Both the position numbers and the translations under genes were made by a program. Positions 63,798 through 64,000 of a DNA stretch of 64,000 nt are shown piece by piece. Under the pieces are notes generated by a model. That model saw only the letters and a list, made by a program, of their open reading frames with translations, did no database searches and was not told the origin of the DNA. The DNA comes from Variovorax paradoxus (GTDB lineage Bacteria; Pseudomonadota; Gammaproteobacteria; Burkholderiales; Burkholderiaceae_C): assembly GCF_009498455.1 (NCBI RefSeq), contig NZ_CP045644.1:2545001-2609000 (forward strand), written 5' to 3'. Every line of letters starts with the position of its first letter. The stretch's first letter is position 1.

Positions 63798-64000
63798 TCA
63801 GGGGCGCGCATCGGCTGAAACGCGCGCCCAGTCCAGCCCCATCTTGGCCAGGTACTTGCGCAGCCGGTCCGCATCGTTCACCACGCTGCGCTGCGTCCGC
63901 GAGGCCTGGAACAACTGCCGCCCCGCCTCCGACAGCGTGCGTGACTGCCGGCACACGCGCACCACCGCTTCGAGCTGCAGGCGGTCGAACAGGTCGAGCG
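63798..64000 (-). CDS. rtcR: RtcR, sigma-54 activator of RNA repair (C-terminal end, partial)
   Basis: Only the last 67 residues are in the window; the gene continues to the right. The sequence DLFDRLQLEAVVRVCRQS, TLSEAGRQLFQASR and NDADRLRKYLAKMGLDW matches the C-terminal DNA-binding region of RtcR. In other bacteria RtcR is a sigma-54 activator that turns on the RNA ligase and cyclase genes rtcBA after RNA damage. Its presence next to a 2H phosphoesterase and an exonuclease supports an RNA-repair context. rtcB/rtcA would be expected to the right of the window. Confidence 0.8.
   Translation of the reverse strand, partial: LDLFDRLQLEAVVRVCRQSRTLSEAGRQLFQASRTQRSVVNDADRLRKYLAKMGLDWARVSADARP

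Overview
The window looks like a chromosomal segment of a high-GC betaproteobacterium of the Comamonadaceae, most likely Variovorax or a close relative. This rests on the many orphan Bug-type (tripartite tricarboxylate) binding proteins, the Burkholderiales-type Tad locus with a DUF3613 gene and a sigma-54 regulator, the beta-ketoadipate genes, and intergenic palindromes of a kind common in that family. The genus is inferred from gene style, not from a marker gene. No rRNA, tRNA, CRISPR array, insertion sequence or prophage was seen.

Layout. 1-996: the 3' part of a MurF-like ligase and a small membrane protein. 1088-5897: a complete type I secretion operon (ABC exporter, membrane fusion protein, TolC-like channel). 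6068-19668 (minus strand): a full Tad/Flp pilus operon running from flp to a sigma-54-dependent activator. A candidate -24/-12 promoter and a cluster of GTTAC motifs lie upstream of flp. 20081-22722 (minus): a periplasmic L,D-transpeptidase and a TPR protein with related C-terminal domains. 22929-29576: a Bug protein, an IclR regulator and a pcaIJF operon (3-oxoadipate to succinyl-CoA and acetyl-CoA) extended by two more Bug proteins and closed by a clear terminator. 29938-33037: a Gly-rich autotransporter broken by two single-base frameshifts.

33058-41132 holds a ribbon-helix-helix protein, a PfpI protein and a sugar-type ABC importer. The importer's binding protein and permeases (minus) are divergent from its ATPase, an SDR dehydrogenase and an aldehyde dehydrogenase (plus). 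The shared intergenic region carries a perfect palindrome and an inverted repeat that could mask a ribosome binding site. 41166-50498 (minus) is an operon for D-amino-acid peptides: a five-gene Dpp-type importer, a D-amino-acid deaminase, an N-acyl-D-amino-acid deacylase and a LysR regulator. 50726-55447 encodes a 1573-residue exported protein that joins two beta-propellers, Ig-like, LamG and PKD modules, two c-type haem sites and a ricin-type lectin. 55514-58238 carries a RidA-like protein, a TRAP binding protein and a fumarylacetoacetase-family hydrolase. 58272-64000 has a RadC-like protein, a small unknown, a TonB receptor, an ornithine cyclodeaminase-family enzyme, a DEDD exonuclease, a 2H phosphoesterase and the C-terminus of RtcR.

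Two themes stand out. One is surface structures (type I secretion, Tad pili, autotransporter, cytochrome-lectin protein), some of which may share a sigma-54/GTTAC control system. The other is scavenging of organic acids, aromatics, sugars and D-amino acids by binding-protein-dependent uptake.
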